Shown: in pieces, positions 31,366-43,704 of the stretch
How positions within the stretch are numbered: the first letter of the stretch is position 1
How the letters are laid out: the number at the start of each line of letters is the position of its first letter
Origin: Gnetum montanum
Taxonomy: Eukaryota > Streptophyta > Gnetopsida > Gnetales > Gnetaceae
Assembly (NCBI GenBank): GCA_015680685.1
Contig: MNCI01008651.1
Span: 718,000-781,999, forward strand
DNA length: 64,000 nucleotides
Reading direction: 5' to 3'
Made by a program: the position numbers and the translations under genes
Notes under the pieces: generated by a model
What the model was told of the DNA's origin: nothing
The model's database searches: none
Seen by the model: only the letters and a program-made list of their open reading frames with translations

Positions 31366-33539
31366 TGTTGGTGATCATTTGGGATGGTGAACGTTTTCTT
31401 TTGGATCTCGAGATTGGAATAATGGGAAATGAAGGTGTTCCTTGAAACTTGAGTTTAGGTGTTTGTTGGTCTCTAGAAACACCAAGGCCCAGATACCTTC
31501 AAATAAACTTAGTGGTAATAGAGTGAACTAAGTGTAAATATGTGTTTTCTATTATTAATGTGGAAATGCTTGGATTTGTGTATGAAACTATAACTAGCTA
31601 TTATAACAGAAACTCAACTAACCTTGTTGAATACTGTGAGTCATTAAATATTTCTATTTTGTCAAGTTTTTTAGTCTATATAGTTCCTATAGTATGTTTC
31701 TTGAAACAAATAAAATTTCACCAAAATGCTTAAGCACAATTCTGCAGAAATCTACAACTAATTTTCCTCAAAGAGAAAGATCTACAAGAAAATTAGAAAT
31801 AGAATAAGATTCAATGGATTTTAATAAAGAAGAAGAGATAAAGCAGAATTGTGTGAAATCTCAAATATTTAAGCAAGATAAATTGAACATGAGGAAACAC
31901 TTTGAGATAAAGTTATTCCAGTTCAACCTAAAGTGTTACAAATTGTCTAAACCCTCTAAGCTCAACAAGAAACTTTGTAAAACACACTCCTATTAAACTT
32001 CCAAAATGCTTTGTAAAAGACAAAATGCAAGCTATTATTTAGCTAGTTAATAGTTGTCAAGAATTGCAAACAATAGAGCTATCAGAAAAGATTGAATAAT
32101 TTCATGATTGAACATAGAGGAAAAACTTTAAAATTGAATTTATTTCAAGTCAATTCAAAATATCAAATATTTTCTAGATCCTCTAGACTTGAATAGGAAA
32201 TTTCATAAAGACATTGCTGTTAAATTACTCAAGATGCTTTTAAAAGGACAACATAAGTTCTTACATGGCAACTAAATAGAAGTCTAGAATTATGTGAAAA
32301 TAGAGCTATAAGAGTAATCAAAAAATCCAAAAATTAGATGCCAAGGAGAGTACTATCTAAACCATTAGCTAAGCAACTAAGAAAAAATGAGAACAAAAGA
32401 ACTCATAGGATTTAAACAAAGTAGCTGAATTGATGATGCATATTAGAAAGCTATTCTTACAAGTGATTATCAATACTTCTTCCAAGTTCCAACCCACTCA
32501 TTTTTTATTCTATCCTTGAAGCTCTTTTCTAGTGATTTTGTGGTAGTTACAAACATTATGGAAGATTAAGGGTAGTTACAGCCACTATAAGAGTTAGTTA
32601 TAACTACCATAGAAATTAAAAAGGTATAGTCGTCAAGCATACTATTTGGTAGTTACAACATCATGGGAAATTAAAAATTAGTTACAACCAGCATGGTAGT
32701 TAGTTATAACTACCATAGATATTGAAAGTTATAATTGACAAGTGTCCTATTAATATCAAACATTCAATAACTATCCTATAAATCCCTTTTCTCCTTTAAT
32801 AATAGCCCTTTTCTTTTATTTCTTCTTTTTAAATTTTTTTATGAAGTCTATCTTTATACAATATTTGTAGAATACCTTGAATGAATATTTTAGCATAATA
32901 AAGCTTTGGAGCAAAAAATAAAAATAAAAATCCTTTACTTCAAAAGAAAGCATATCATTATTCATGTCATCATTGGTAACCCTGTTCCAAGGAGGAAATG
33001 ACAAGCTTTCCAATGAAGATGATAGATAGGGTAGCTTTGGCATCCTATAGGTGTTCAATGCTCTATGTCAACTACTTGCACTTGCTACTCATGTTGCTGC
33101 TCTTGACCATGAGCTTAGTCGTGCTTTGTGGCTTTGCATCATAAAACCTCTAAAGTAGTGCTTGCTAAAAATCAACTATTGCCATCTCACGAGCATGGTA
33201 TTTCATCAACATTGGCAAACCATCACCAAGACATGGCATCACCACTTTCCAATACACTTCCCTACTTATCGCATATCATACACCACCTCCACCTATGGCC
33301 GTAACACTGATCTCACCACCATACATCTAACATGATCCATCCCACTCATACTCATAGAAAGATAGTTCTGCTCATACATTTGTTTTCCACCATACATTGG
33401 TTTAAAAATTCAATGTAAAATGTTTGAACATTATAGGTAGATAATCTCTCTCTCTTAAATCAACATAGAATGGCTACTCAACGGAATCCCCTTTTCAGTC
33501 ATAAAGCATGCTACATTAAATGGCCTAAATGTGCCAACA
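31366..33539 (-). repeat. 3' LTR of element G (left)
   Basis: 2,174 bp with TGTTGG/CCAACA ends. Inside are GTAGTTACAAC-type repeats ('AGTTAGTTATAACTACCATAGA' split around 32611-32632 and 32699-32720), and the inverted pair GTAGTTA/TAACTAC recurs. The minus-strand TATA could lie near 32775 in an A/T-rich stretch, but I cannot fix it. It lacks the 1.1-kb segment present in the right LTR. Confidence 0.85.
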
Positions 33540-33819
33540 TTTCTTGCCCCCTTTCAAAAATTCTTAAAGGAATTTAAGATTGAAACTATTTTCCAATGCA
33601 CACTAGTTGAATCACATTTTCTGTGTTCAACTGAAATAAAAAGTTTTATTCAACATTTTTACATTTGAAAACCATAAATCTTTTTTGGGAAAAATTCTAA
33701 GTGAATTTAAGATTTGGTGATATAAAAACCCTATTCCTAAGAAACAAAAACAAAAACTATACAAGTGAAGCCATAGCATAAGTTACTTAGTAGAAGGAAA
33801 GAGAGTGGGCAAAGTGACC

Positions 33820-34150
33820 CTCTTAGGAATCCTCTTGTCTTGGATTCTATCGTACTTAATTTTTGATGTAATCCAAGATTTCTTCTCTTCCTCTTATTTT
33901 ATTAGTGCTTCCACTTCTTCAACCCTCACGTTATCCTTTGTAGCATTATTTCTCGAAACTATCTCCTTCCTTTTTTCAAATGTTATTTTAATTCCAATAC
34001 TCAAGGCTTCATATTTAGCCTTGTTGTTAATGCAAGGGAAAGATAGAGGAGCTGCATTGAAAATTTTTGGAGAATTATCATTTACTAAAACTACTCAAGC
34101 TTCTACACCTTTAGAGTTACAAAAACCATTAAAGTATAACTCCCACTTGC
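33820..34150 (-). pseudogene. Archaeal-type RNase H, N-terminal half (element G)
   Basis: The minus strand from about 34150 reads 'WELYFNGFCNSKGVEA', a stop, 'VVLVNDNSPKIFNAAPLSF', 'PCINNKAKYEALSIGIKI'. This is the W-x-L-Y-F-D-G-S ... C-T-N-N-x-A-E-Y-E-A-L framework of the second RNase H in Tat elements. The first catalytic Asp is Asn and the Glu of AEYE is Lys. The domain ends about 100 residues in; the GDS and final Asp parts are absent. It follows the protease with no RT between. Confidence 0.7.
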
Positions 34151-34169
34151 TATTATTTTGAGATTCCTC

Positions 34170-34893
34170 TTTTTCCAAGTTATAAACTTCTTGGAGTGTG
34201 TAAATTTTGGATTTGAAAGCTCTTTTTTCAACAACTTTGTTTTTTTTCCATTGGAATTAATGTTTTCAATCATCAAACGTTCACTATATATGTATATTTG
34301 ATTTGGTTCCCCTTTCCAAGGTAGCCACATATGTGAGTAATCTGTTGATATGTAACCTGAAAAATTTTTACTCCAACTTCTACTCAAGAAAACACTATAT
34401 GAATCTAGGATATTTGCTACTTGAATAGTTACTCTACTTTTATATGAAGTTTAGAAGTGATTTATAATAGAACATTTGGTAGCTAATCCACAATCTTCAC
34501 TATGCTTTTATCGCCTTGAACAATCATTTTATTGGATTGTTTAGGAATTAAACCAAGTTTTTTGCATATAGATAATGATATGATAGTTTATGTAGCTCTA
34601 GAATCAACCATATAGTTGTGAAGATATTTGTCTTTTAACTTCATTGTCAAAAGAAAAGGAGGAGCTTCTTTATCAGGAGTACAATCATAGCTAGTTTTTG
34701 TTGTCTTACCAATGTGAGATACATAGCTTAGCTCTAATTCTCCAACTCTCCTTTTACATTTAATAAGCTCTAAATATTTCCTTTGCTGGTCTCTTATCTG
34801 TAAAAATTGATATATGTTGATGTTGACCTTGACATGTTTAAGATCCTCAATTAGATTATATTCTCCATCTCCATAAAAGGTTGGTTTCTTCAT
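34170..34893 (-). pseudogene. Protease of element G
   Basis: From 34893 the minus frame is open for 101 codons and ends with 'HNYMVDSRAT' (around 34594-34620), where active retropepsins have D-S/T-G-A-T. After a stop it continues 'ISLSICKKLGLIPKQSN', 'IVQGDKSIVKIVD' and, with further stops, 'MWLPWKGEPNQIYIYSERLM'. The D-S-G triad has become D-S-R. The domain differs from the A/B/D/E/C protease and suggests a separate lineage. Confidence 0.65.
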
Positions 34894-34909
34894 GTATTTA
34901 TTAAAAGTC

Positions 34910-36070
34910 TAACTTTGAATACTTTGCTCTACTTGATCTTCTTTACTTTTATTTTCTTTTCCACTTGGTTCAAAAACATTCCTCTTAATAGATGGATTAG
35001 AAATGACATATGGAAGCTTGGAAGTGGTTAATTTTTCTTTTGATCACAAATTATATCTATTTTCTTCATTGTTATTACACTCTTCATCTAATGATATTTC
35101 CTCTTTAGAACTTGACAGAGAAGAGATATTACTAGATCCATTATCAAAAGATTTGCTTGCACAATGAACACTAGATAACTCATTATGAGATTCAATATCA
35201 AGGAATTTGGACATAGAAAGATCACTATCATCCTCATTTTTTGCTAACTTAGTGTCTTAATATTTATGTTTTCTACTTTTCTTTTCTTCTTGTATTTTAA
35301 CTTTTGCCAAAGCTTTTTCTAGTTTCACTATTTTGTTGGATAAGTCTTTCATTAACTATCCTTTTTTAGATTCTTTGCTTTCTAACTCTTTCTTTGTCTT
35401 AATATTATAGGATCTTAGTAATGCTTTAAGTTGGGCAAAATATTTCATAGGAATAATAATTTTCTCTTCTCTTTTTTGAGTTGTGATAATTTCTTCATTG
35501 TTTAAGTTTAACTATTTCTCTAACTGTATAGCTTCACTAAAGTAGTCATTTAGTGTTAGTGAGTTTGGAGTTCTCCTTAACTAGACTAAAATATTGGGAT
35601 TCATAGCCTTAAGATTAGTATCTCTAATCATTTCTTCTAATGGTCTATATTGTCTTTGAAAGATCCCACAAATTCATTGAAATTTAATGTTGAAATCTCT
35701 AATTGATGCCTTAACCCCTTGCTTAGCTTGTACTAACCCATAGTATAGTTGTTGAACCAATTGATTACCAAAATGAGCCAAGAAAAGGCTTTTCATGTCA
35801 TCCAAACTTGTAATACTATTGCTTGGCAAGTTTGAATACCAAATTTGAGAAATTTGCTACAAACAACCTACAAGCTTGGTCTTGGTGTTGAATATTTGCA
35901 TGAGCTAAAGCTAACTTAAACAAGTGGAGGTATTCTTTAGCCAAGTAAGCTTTTTTGGGAACAAAAGGTTTAGGAAAATATTTGTAAACTACCTTAAGAA
36001 TATCATTGCAATTTTGGAACCTTAATGGTGTAACTCCTTGCCAAGGATTCATTGGTTGTAGATTTGCCAC
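34910..36070 (-). pseudogene. gag-like region of element G
   Basis: The best frame (36070-35816) reads 84 residues beginning 'MANLQPMNPWQGVTPLRFQN' and containing 'AYLAKEYLHLFKLALAHANIQ'. Below it the sequence is Lys/Glu/Ser-rich in broken frames. Its position just inside the 5' LTR fits gag, but I do not see a zinc knuckle and the family match is weak. Confidence 0.5.
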
Positions 36071-36355
36071 CCTATTAAGATTCCTCTTGGTGGTTAAACT
36101 CTTATGTTTCTTGGGCCTTCTTCTATAAACTCATAAGCCAAATAGAAGAGGTGAACTCCTTATCCTTCTTGTTTTTACTCTACTACTTATCCCAAACTTA
36201 AAAATATTTTTCTATTCTTCTTTCAATGAATAATTAGTCTTATAATTAGAAATTTTTTTAGGACTTTTGAAATCTTCTAAACTACTAGTTTGTTTGGTCA
36301 TTAACTCAAAATAATAGCTACTTTTTGTTCAAGCCATCATAGCACCAAAGCGAAT

Positions 36356-37336
36356 TGTTGGCGATCATTTGGGACTGCCAATGTTTTTCTTTGGGTCTCA
36401 AGACTGGAATCACAAGAAACAAAGGTGTTTCTTCAAACTTGAGTTTAGGTGTTTGTTGATCTCTTGAAACACCAAGATCCAAATACCTCCAAATAAACTT
36501 AGGTGTAATAGAGAAGATTAAGCGTAAATGTGTGTTTGTTATTATGAATGTTGAAATGTTTGGATTTGTGTATGAAACTATAAGTGGCTATTATAACAGA
36601 AATTCAGCTAAACTTGTTGAATACTGTGAGTAAGTAAAGATTCCTATTTTGTCAAGTCATTTAGTCTATATAGTCCCTATAGTACGTTGCTTTAAACAAA
36701 TAAAATTTTTTCAAAATGCTTAAGCTCAATTCTATAGAAATCTACTTCTAATTTTTCTCAGAGAGAAAGATCCACAAAAAAATTAGAAATAGGATGAGAT
36801 TCAATGGATTTTAAAAGAGAAAGTAGAATTGTATAAAATCTCAAACATTTAAGTGAGGTAAATTGAACATGAAGAAATAGTTCGAGATAAAGCTATTTAA
36901 ATTCAACCTAAAGTGTTACAAATCATTTAAACCCTCTAAGTTCAATAAGCAATTTCATAAAAGACACTCTTATTAAACTTTCAAAATGCTTCGTAAAAGA
37001 CAAAATACAAGCTATTATTTAGCTAATTAATAGTTGTCAAGAATTGCAAAAAATAGAGCTATCAAAAAAGACTAAACAATTTCAAGATTGAACATAAAGG
37101 AAAAACTTTAAAATTGAAGCTATTTCAGGTTAGCTCAAAATATCAAAGATTTTCTAGATCCTTTAGACTCAAACAGGCAATTTCTGAAAGACATTGCTAT
37201 TAAATTGCTCAAGATAATTTTAAAAGAACAACATAAGATCTTACATGGTAACCAAATAGAAGTCTAGAATTGCATGAAAATAAAGTGATAAGAGCAATTA
37301 GAAAATCCCAAAATTAAATGCCAAGTAGAGTACTAT
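36356..37336 (-). repeat. 5' LTR of element G, first part
   Basis: It starts TGTTGGCGATC and aligns with 31366-32353 until element D begins at 37337. The last five bases, ACTAT (37332-37336), are D's target-site duplication. Just outside the LTR (36334-36350) the minus strand reads CTTTGGTGCTATGATGG, a possible primer-binding site beginning TGGTGCTATG; I cannot name its tRNA. Confidence 0.8.
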
Positions 37337-38208
37337 TGATGAACCATTTTTAACTGGCTTCAATATCAAATATTTGATATCATATACTTGATATTGGGGC
37401 CCAAGAAGCAATGTTGGATATCCAATATTGTAGCATGTGTGACGACCTATAAATATAGTGCTTGGGCGCATGGTTTGGGCATAAGTTAATTAGTTAGTAC
37501 AGTAGTTGAGCTCTTGCAATTTTATTTTGTAGTCTTAGAGAACAGTTAGTGAGTGCCTATAGTGTGGATTTGAGTCAGTTGTATGGTGTCTTATTCGAGT
37601 GGCAATGTACCTAGACACATTCCGTGAATGGTAATAAGATCAAGATTGATTCTTATTCATTACAACACTTTGACTTAGATTAGATTTACTTTCCATGCAT
37701 TTTAATTTTCATGTACTTAGTTAATATTTACATTTCCATGCATATTTATGAATTCGCAGAATAAGTGCAACTAATTTCGAGGGTAAACATTTATTCGCTT
37801 GGTAACCCTAGCAGTGTTATTATTTAGTTTGCCTAGTAGCATAGCGCTCGGTAATCTCAACAGTGGATACGTGGGTTTAGGACATGTACGGTAAGCAGGG
37901 AATGGACACTTATCACCCATAGGCTAGTTTAGACTTCACTTTCCATTGTTAATTAGATTAAATAATTAATTTTTCTATTATCATTAGGAGTAGCATAAAG
38001 CCACAACAACATCAATTATCATATGCCTCACTTTAGACTAAACCATATGCGATAAAGCTACCACTAGTCCAAGTGGGAAGACAACAAACTATGATCAAAA
38101 CATAACGATCTAGATGTAAAACTAGTCCCGTCCATAGAATTCAACTGGATTGTGCGTGAACGCTTGTGATTCATATGGTTAAATGTAGGGGTACCTCACT
38201 GCTCATTA
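37337..38208 (+). repeat. 5' LTR of element D
   Basis: 872 bp, TGATGAACC to CTCATTA (worn CTCATCA). U3 opens with the 18-bp perfect palindrome ATATCAAATATTTGATAT at 37363-37380 and GATATCC-type words. The TATA box TATAAATA is at 37448-37455. U5 has CGCTTGGTAACCCTAGCAG and CTCGGTAATCTCAACAG, members of the family-wide U5 repeat. The primer-binding site TTGGCACCATTGC begins at 38209. Confidence 0.9.
37448..37455 (+). promoter_or_regulatory. TATA box of D 5' LTR
   Basis: TATAAATA in CCTATAAATATAGTGC, about 110 bp from the LTR start and just after the palindromic U3 segment. The same box is at 43817-43824 in the other LTR. Confidence 0.65.
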
Positions 38209-38338
38209 TTGGCACCATTGCTAGGGATGGTACTAGTTATCTAGATTAGTTATATTATAAATGATCAATGTAAAGGTATTAATGATTTACCTTTTGGAAA
38301 ATATTAATATTTTATTTTAAGTCACACACATTGAAACC

Positions 38339-39900
38339 ATGTCTTCTTCACATAGGACCAATAAGACATCATATGATGAGAACATTCATTTGAGAACTAA
38401 TAGGATCTACACTGAAGAGAATTGGGGTGAACAACCTCAAACAGGGGTTTCATATGCTCATTTCCACTCTTACTACACTCAAAGACTATATTCAATTAGT
38501 GTAGAAAGTCCTAGAGGAGATGGAGTAAGTCCTAGAACTAGGAGGGCCTCAAGGCTTAGGACCTCCTCTAAACCTAGAAAAGATAAATTAAGGGACCATG
38601 GGGAGAACTATAGGAGCCATGGTGATTCCCCTAGTTCCTCATCTTCCTCTTCCTCTTCAACGTCTAGTTTTGATGAAGATGAACATAGGTATAGAGACAA
38701 AGCTTCACTATGGAATCAAGATAAAGATATAAATCAAACTAAAGGGAAAAATCAAAGGCATCAAAATGAGCATAGAAAAGATCATTACAATTAGACAAAT
38801 AGAAATATAGATCATCATCATGATGTGTCTAGTACAGATGAACCCTTGTTGGCTACTAGGGACCTAACACAGATTAGGGAGGTAGTTCAAATACCCCAAA
38901 GGCATCAAAGGGACAGTTACATCAAATGGCTTGACATGAACAACATTCCTAAATTTAGGGGAGGCTATAATTCTAATTCACAAGATCACTTACAAGCCTT
39001 CCATGATGCCTGTGCCTTGCCAAATATCAAAAATAAGTGACAAAAGCTTAAGCTCTTCCCTAGGATGCTAATAGATGAAGTAGAAAGTTGGTATAGATTG
39101 TTGGAACCAAGTTCTATCCACTAATGGTCCATAATGCTAGAACATTTCAATGAAAAATACCAAACCTATGCAAGAGTGTCCAACCTAAGAAAAAAAATCC
39201 AAGGGTGGAAGTAAGAAAATCATGAACCCTTAGATGTGGCCTTGGATAGATACTATTCACTACTACATAGATGTCATGGAACATGATTTTTCTCAAAAAG
39301 AGAAACTTTTGCACATCATAGATGGGCTTCGTAATGAAATGAGGGAGACCCTTGGGATTTTTGCCCAAGGTTAGTTATATGAACTAAAAGTCCATCAGAT
39401 ACAAAGGCTAATTGAGTGGGTGGCAAAAGAAGAAGGAGAGATATGTAAATGAGAGAATGTAGAGGAAAGTAACTAGGATCCAACTCTTCAAAAGAAAAGG
39501 ACCCATATCTATGATGAGGAAAAAGAGGCAGCTCTTGATGAGGTGACTTCACAACAAACCTTGATAATACAAAAGTATATTGACGAACTTGAAGCAAAGC
39601 TAGATAAGATGTCAGAATGGATAAATGAGAAAGTTAAAACTTGCATAGAAATCATAGAGGAGAGAGTAATGCAAAACAAATCAAGTGACCATAACAAAAG
39701 GAGGAAAAGAGACCAAGAGACAAGTAAGAACATTGATCGGTAGAAAGGGAAGTTGCTTGTAGAAGAAGAGGCTATAGACTCAACCATTGAAGAAGATGAT
39801 GGATGTGACATCTACATATATGACCATCAAAAGGGCTATTGCCCATTAATGTTACATCTACATAAGTATTGGGCTTTTCATTGAATCCCAAGTTCGTACA
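38339..39900 (+). pseudogene. gag of element D
   Basis: The start at 38339 is MSSSHRTNK, matching A and B gag starts. The open part of 151 codons has an Arg-rich segment and a Ser run, and is followed after one stop by 'DSYIKWLDMNNIPKFRGGY' and 'HLQAFHDACALPNIKN'. Later pieces are 'KLFPRMLIDEVESWYRLLEP', 'LDRYYSLLHRC', then in a shifted frame 'LLHIIDGLRNEMRETLG' and a helical stretch 'YIDELEAKLDKMSEWINEK'. The zinc knuckle at 39801-39845 has lost its second Cys ('GCDIYIYDHQKGYCP'). Two or more frameshifts and several TAG stops occur. Confidence 0.8.
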
Positions 39901-40315
39901 AAAGCAAATGCCTAGGAAATTACCTTACTCACAAGGTGATTATAGACAATTTTACAACCAACCATACTATCCTAGTGGGACTTCTTATTAGCCTCAAAAA
40001 TACTATCACTTGTAGTGGCAAAACCCATAGTTGTGGGGGAGACCATCATCAAATCAGCACTACCCTTGCTACCAGCCAAACCCATATGAATATTATGTTC
40101 AAAAACCTATTTCTCCAACTAGTTCTACTTCTTCTACTTCATATCACTACTACCACTCTCCTGAATATCATCGACCTGTGATTCTAAAGGATCGACCTGT
40201 GAATATTCTCATACTTTCCTTCATCATATGTCATCACCAACAACATAGGAAGGTTTAGCACCACTAAGAGAATGCCACTTATGCTGCAAATATACACAGA
40301 AATGATAATGCCAAT

Positions 40316-41255
40316 TGATGAGACGCGGTTTGCGTCGGCCGCGATATCGCGTACGCGATATCGCAGTCAGTCGTCATTTCTATAAATAAGAGGCGGCTCT
40401 CCCTTATTTGAGGATCCCAATTTTAGTGTAGCGAAGCTCTGGCAGTTTGATCCCTCCAGAGTTAGAATTTTCCCGTGTCTGCCCGCAGTGTGGTGAATGT
40501 GATTGTACGGTGTCTTTATTCGAGTGTGCCGTACTTGGACACGCACATGACCGGCAATAAAGATCGAGATTACTTCATCATTGCAGCATTCACTTAGTTT
40601 ATTTATTTGTTATTTATTTAATGTTATTTATTGCTTTCATAGCGCGGTGTGAGTACGACTTAACTACGAGCATCTACGGGTGTGTACGGCTAGTTAAGGA
40701 ATCGGTTACTCATCGCGAGTAGTTTCTCACCCTTAAACTCCTAGAAGCGGAACGAGTACGACTTGATTACGAGCATTTAAGTGTGACTGCTTGGTAGCCC
40801 AGTGGTGTAGCTAGGGGGATCTACGCTTGGTAACCCAGTGGCGTATTTGGGGTCTGCGCTTGGTAATCCCAGTGGCGTACCTAGGCCTATGCTTGGTAGT
40901 CCCAGTGGCAGTCGTGCACGAAGTCCAAGATGTGTACGGTTGATCAAGGAATCGGTTGCTCGTCGCACTTAGGCTAGATTAGATTTTCTTACCCTTTCCC
41001 TCTTAGTTTAGATTAGTTAATATTATTTTCCATTGCCTTCAGGAGTAGCGATAGAATTAGGAACACATCATACACCTCATCTAGACTAAACCATACGTGA
41101 CATATGCAAAACTAGTCTAGATGGGAAGACAGCGAACTACGACCTAAGGCTAACTATCTAGATACCACAACTAGTCCATCTGCGGAGTTCGACCGGATCG
41201 CGCGTGCAACACTCGTTTCGTATGGTTGAGTGTAGGGGTACCTCACCACTCATCA
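40316..41255 (+). mobile_element. Solo LTR 'S' inserted in element D
   Basis: 940 bp, TGATGAGACGCGG to CACTCATCA, with exact target-site duplications CCAAT at 40311-40315 and 41256-41260. It is an A/H-type LTR: U3 contains a 24-bp perfect palindrome at 40341-40364 (two GCGATATCGC units around GTAC), a TATA box at 40381-40388 within TATAAATAAGAGGCGG, and four U5 repeats at 40790-40920. No internal sequence is left, so it arose by LTR-LTR recombination of a full element. The bases look less decayed than D's. Confidence 0.92.
40790..40920 (+). repeat. U5 minisatellite in solo LTR S
   Basis: CTTGGTA starts at 40790, 40826, 40859 and 40892 (spacings 36, 33 and 33), each followed by a variant of ACCCAGTGGCGTA. 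Reverse-strand frames through it encode repeats of 'LGLPS', but this is a consequence of the period being divisible by three. Similar words occur in every LTR of this family. Confidence 0.75.
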
Positions 41256-41260
41256 CCAAT

Positions 41261-41850
41261 AGATCTCTACCATAATCTTGGAAGCACCCTTTCTTTAGGA
41301 TGGTTCCCATGCATGAGCACAAAACTTGTAGACTTACTAGAAAATCAAAACATGCACAAGGCCAATTTGATGCAACACCCATCCTCATAAAAATGATGTC
41401 TCCTAATCATACACAAAAGCCAATACTAATTACCGCTCTAACATGATACATAAACAATAAACCTATCATTGTGGAGAGACAAAGAAATCCATGAATCACT
41501 AATAGTAAAGGATGTAGTTGTGGGCCAGAAATTCAAAATATTAACATAGCCCACAACAAAGTTCAGGAGCAAGTGTGTGAGAAAAAACCAATCGACATAG
41601 TAGCCACTAAACTAGAGGACACCCATTGGCTTGAAAATGAGAATATAAAATTTTTTTAAAGATGCATGGAAGTAACTAATTCACTTATTAGTTATAGACT
41701 TAAGAAAATGGACCAAATAGAGGGCCATATATCTTACACTCTGATTATACACTAGAAAAGGATATTAAACATAGTGACTAGGGAATTAAAATAGAAAATC
41801 AAGAAGAAGAAGAAAACACATCTAGACCTCCAAAAATGGAAATACCTTCA
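41261..41850 (+). pseudogene. Protease tail of element D
   Basis: 'NSKGCSCGPEIQNINIAH' and 'VCEKKPIDIVATKLEDTHWLENENIK' match the part of E (14510-14690) that follows the protease. The core with the D-S-G active site is missing, apparently through a deletion near 41440-41460, separate from the S insertion at 41255. Confidence 0.6.
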
Positions 41851-43704
41851 AGTCTAGATGAAGATACATCTCGGAATGATCCAAATGAGACTATCACCAA
41901 TGTTAGATGCACTACCACATGATTAATTAAATTAGAAATGATGATAGATGGGAAACTACTAGTGTATAACCAGGGGATTGTGTGGTCCATCTCCCAAATG
42001 TGCGGCCATAAGATTAGTTGTAGGGGAGATGCTCCATCCTGGTTCAAGAACTAATCCATGTTTTTCACTTTTTTGTTTTACAATTTTTTTATCAATTTCC
42101 TATTTCTTCTAAAATTTTTTGATTCTTAATATGTTTTTCATTACTTTATATTTTTTCTCTTTTCTTAAGTCATTTTCTTTATGTTTTATGAATGTTTTTT
42201 TTATGTTTTTGTTAATAATATTGCTAGGTCATGATGCAGAAGTCAACACTATGTGTTGGGTTTTATTGCTATGCTATCAAGAAGACATGTTACCCATGCC
42301 TGAAGACACCCCTCTAACTAAGGCCCTTCCTTCCTTCTTCTCTTTTTGGAGTGATGATTATTCTTTGAGGTGGTTGTGGACTCATGGTGGTCAGTAGGGA
42401 GGAACACATCAATGTGAGGTTACTATTCATGGTATGGACTTGGATTGAACTTAGATAGGTAGGTATGCTAATCATTTTAATCATATTTTTCATAAGAACC
42501 TACCGTGGAAATGGTCAAGTACCTTACATCTTGATCTTTGTAATCCCTTCTAATCCCATTATTCACCTCATTACTACATGTGATTATGAGCCTTTTGGTT
42601 TTGTGTAGTATAGTGCAACATCCCAACGATAGTAGTTGTGTGTTGTTTGGAACAAGCACATGATCTACCTTTAACTTCTAAGGTGCCCACGAACATCTAT
42701 AAAAGTGGTTATGCAAGGGCATTTTGGTAGGAACCTACTTTGGGGAGGATCCACTTGCATAAATTTCGTTGATCATGGCTTTGAACTAACCTTCACATCT
42801 TCCAAAACATCAATGATAGTTTCTTTGAATTTATGCATAATTTTGGGACTAATTCTCATTTGTTTCATTAATTTTTTCTACTTTTCTATTTTCATATCCA
42901 TTAATATTTCTTAGCAATCTTTTGATTCAGACCTTTGGTTTTAATTGTTTGAAAACTTGTGTGCTTTGAATTTTTTTGGAAATTTTTGAAATTTTTTCTA
43001 AGATCCTATTTTCGAACATTGTGGTAACTGATAGTAATTGACCAAAATAAGATGAAAACCTTGATGATTTTAGTTACCTTATAGCCTTGGGCATAGTACG
43101 TTGTCATCACCTTGTGCTTAAACACAAACTAAGGGATCCAAAAATGGTTTATTATTAAGGAAAAAATTACCAAAACTAATGTTGATTCTTTGGTGAGTGT
43201 AGGTGATGCTAAAAGAAATGCCTAAGGAAGAAGGCCTTTTACTAGGCACAAAAAGAAAGCCAAGAGGGGAAAAATTGAGGATATGCCCATGGATAAATCA
43301 TAGCACATATGAGACAATAGCTCAAACATTGCATGTTTACTAGATCCATGGAACGATGAGAAGAAATTTCATTTCATCCTTCAAGAAGGTTCTGCATAAC
43401 TAGAGCAGCGTCGACATAACAATCAGGGTTGGAAGTCTGCCACTGCTAGTGACAACAAGAAGAATCATCTTTAGTGGATTTTTGAAGACCTCTGCAAATT
43501 TTGTAATCTTCAATGTCTATATAGTATTTTTGTCACTCTATCATTTTATATGAATCCACTCAAATAAAATTTTATGATGCCACACTTAGAGCTAGTCAGT
43601 AGTTAGCATCAGTCAATAATCCCATACCTTCCCAATATTTTATAAGGGACTTGTTCCTCCTTTGTTTTTACTTGGGGATGAGTTTTTATTCAATCATGGG
43701 GGTA
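41851..43704 (+). other. D 3' non-coding region with internal and terminal polypurine motifs
   Basis: TAGTTGTAGGGGAGATG at 42015-42031 is a worn copy of the AGTCATGGGGGAGATGG motif. It is followed by a T-rich tract (42055-42210). The terminal tract CAATCATGGGGGTA is 43691-43704. In between the sequence aligns with E 16956-18290. No gene is seen. Confidence 0.6.

Noticed and set aside
33805-34161. 118-codon plus-strand frame
   Set aside because: It is antisense to the RNase H remnant of element G, which has clear family motifs on the minus strand.
38200-38235. tRNA gene suggested by 'TGGCACCATTGCTAGGGA'
   Set aside because: This is the primer-binding site next to D's LTR, complementary to a tRNA 3' end; no cloverleaf follows.
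40790-40920. CRISPR-like short repeats with spacers
   Set aside because: The intervals are themselves repeats of each other, the array sits inside an LTR of a plant element, and no cas-like gene is near.
40777-40968. Minus-strand frame encoding repeated 'LGLPS' words in solo LTR S
   Set aside because: It is the reverse reading of the U5 minisatellite and has no start context or counterpart outside the LTR repeats.
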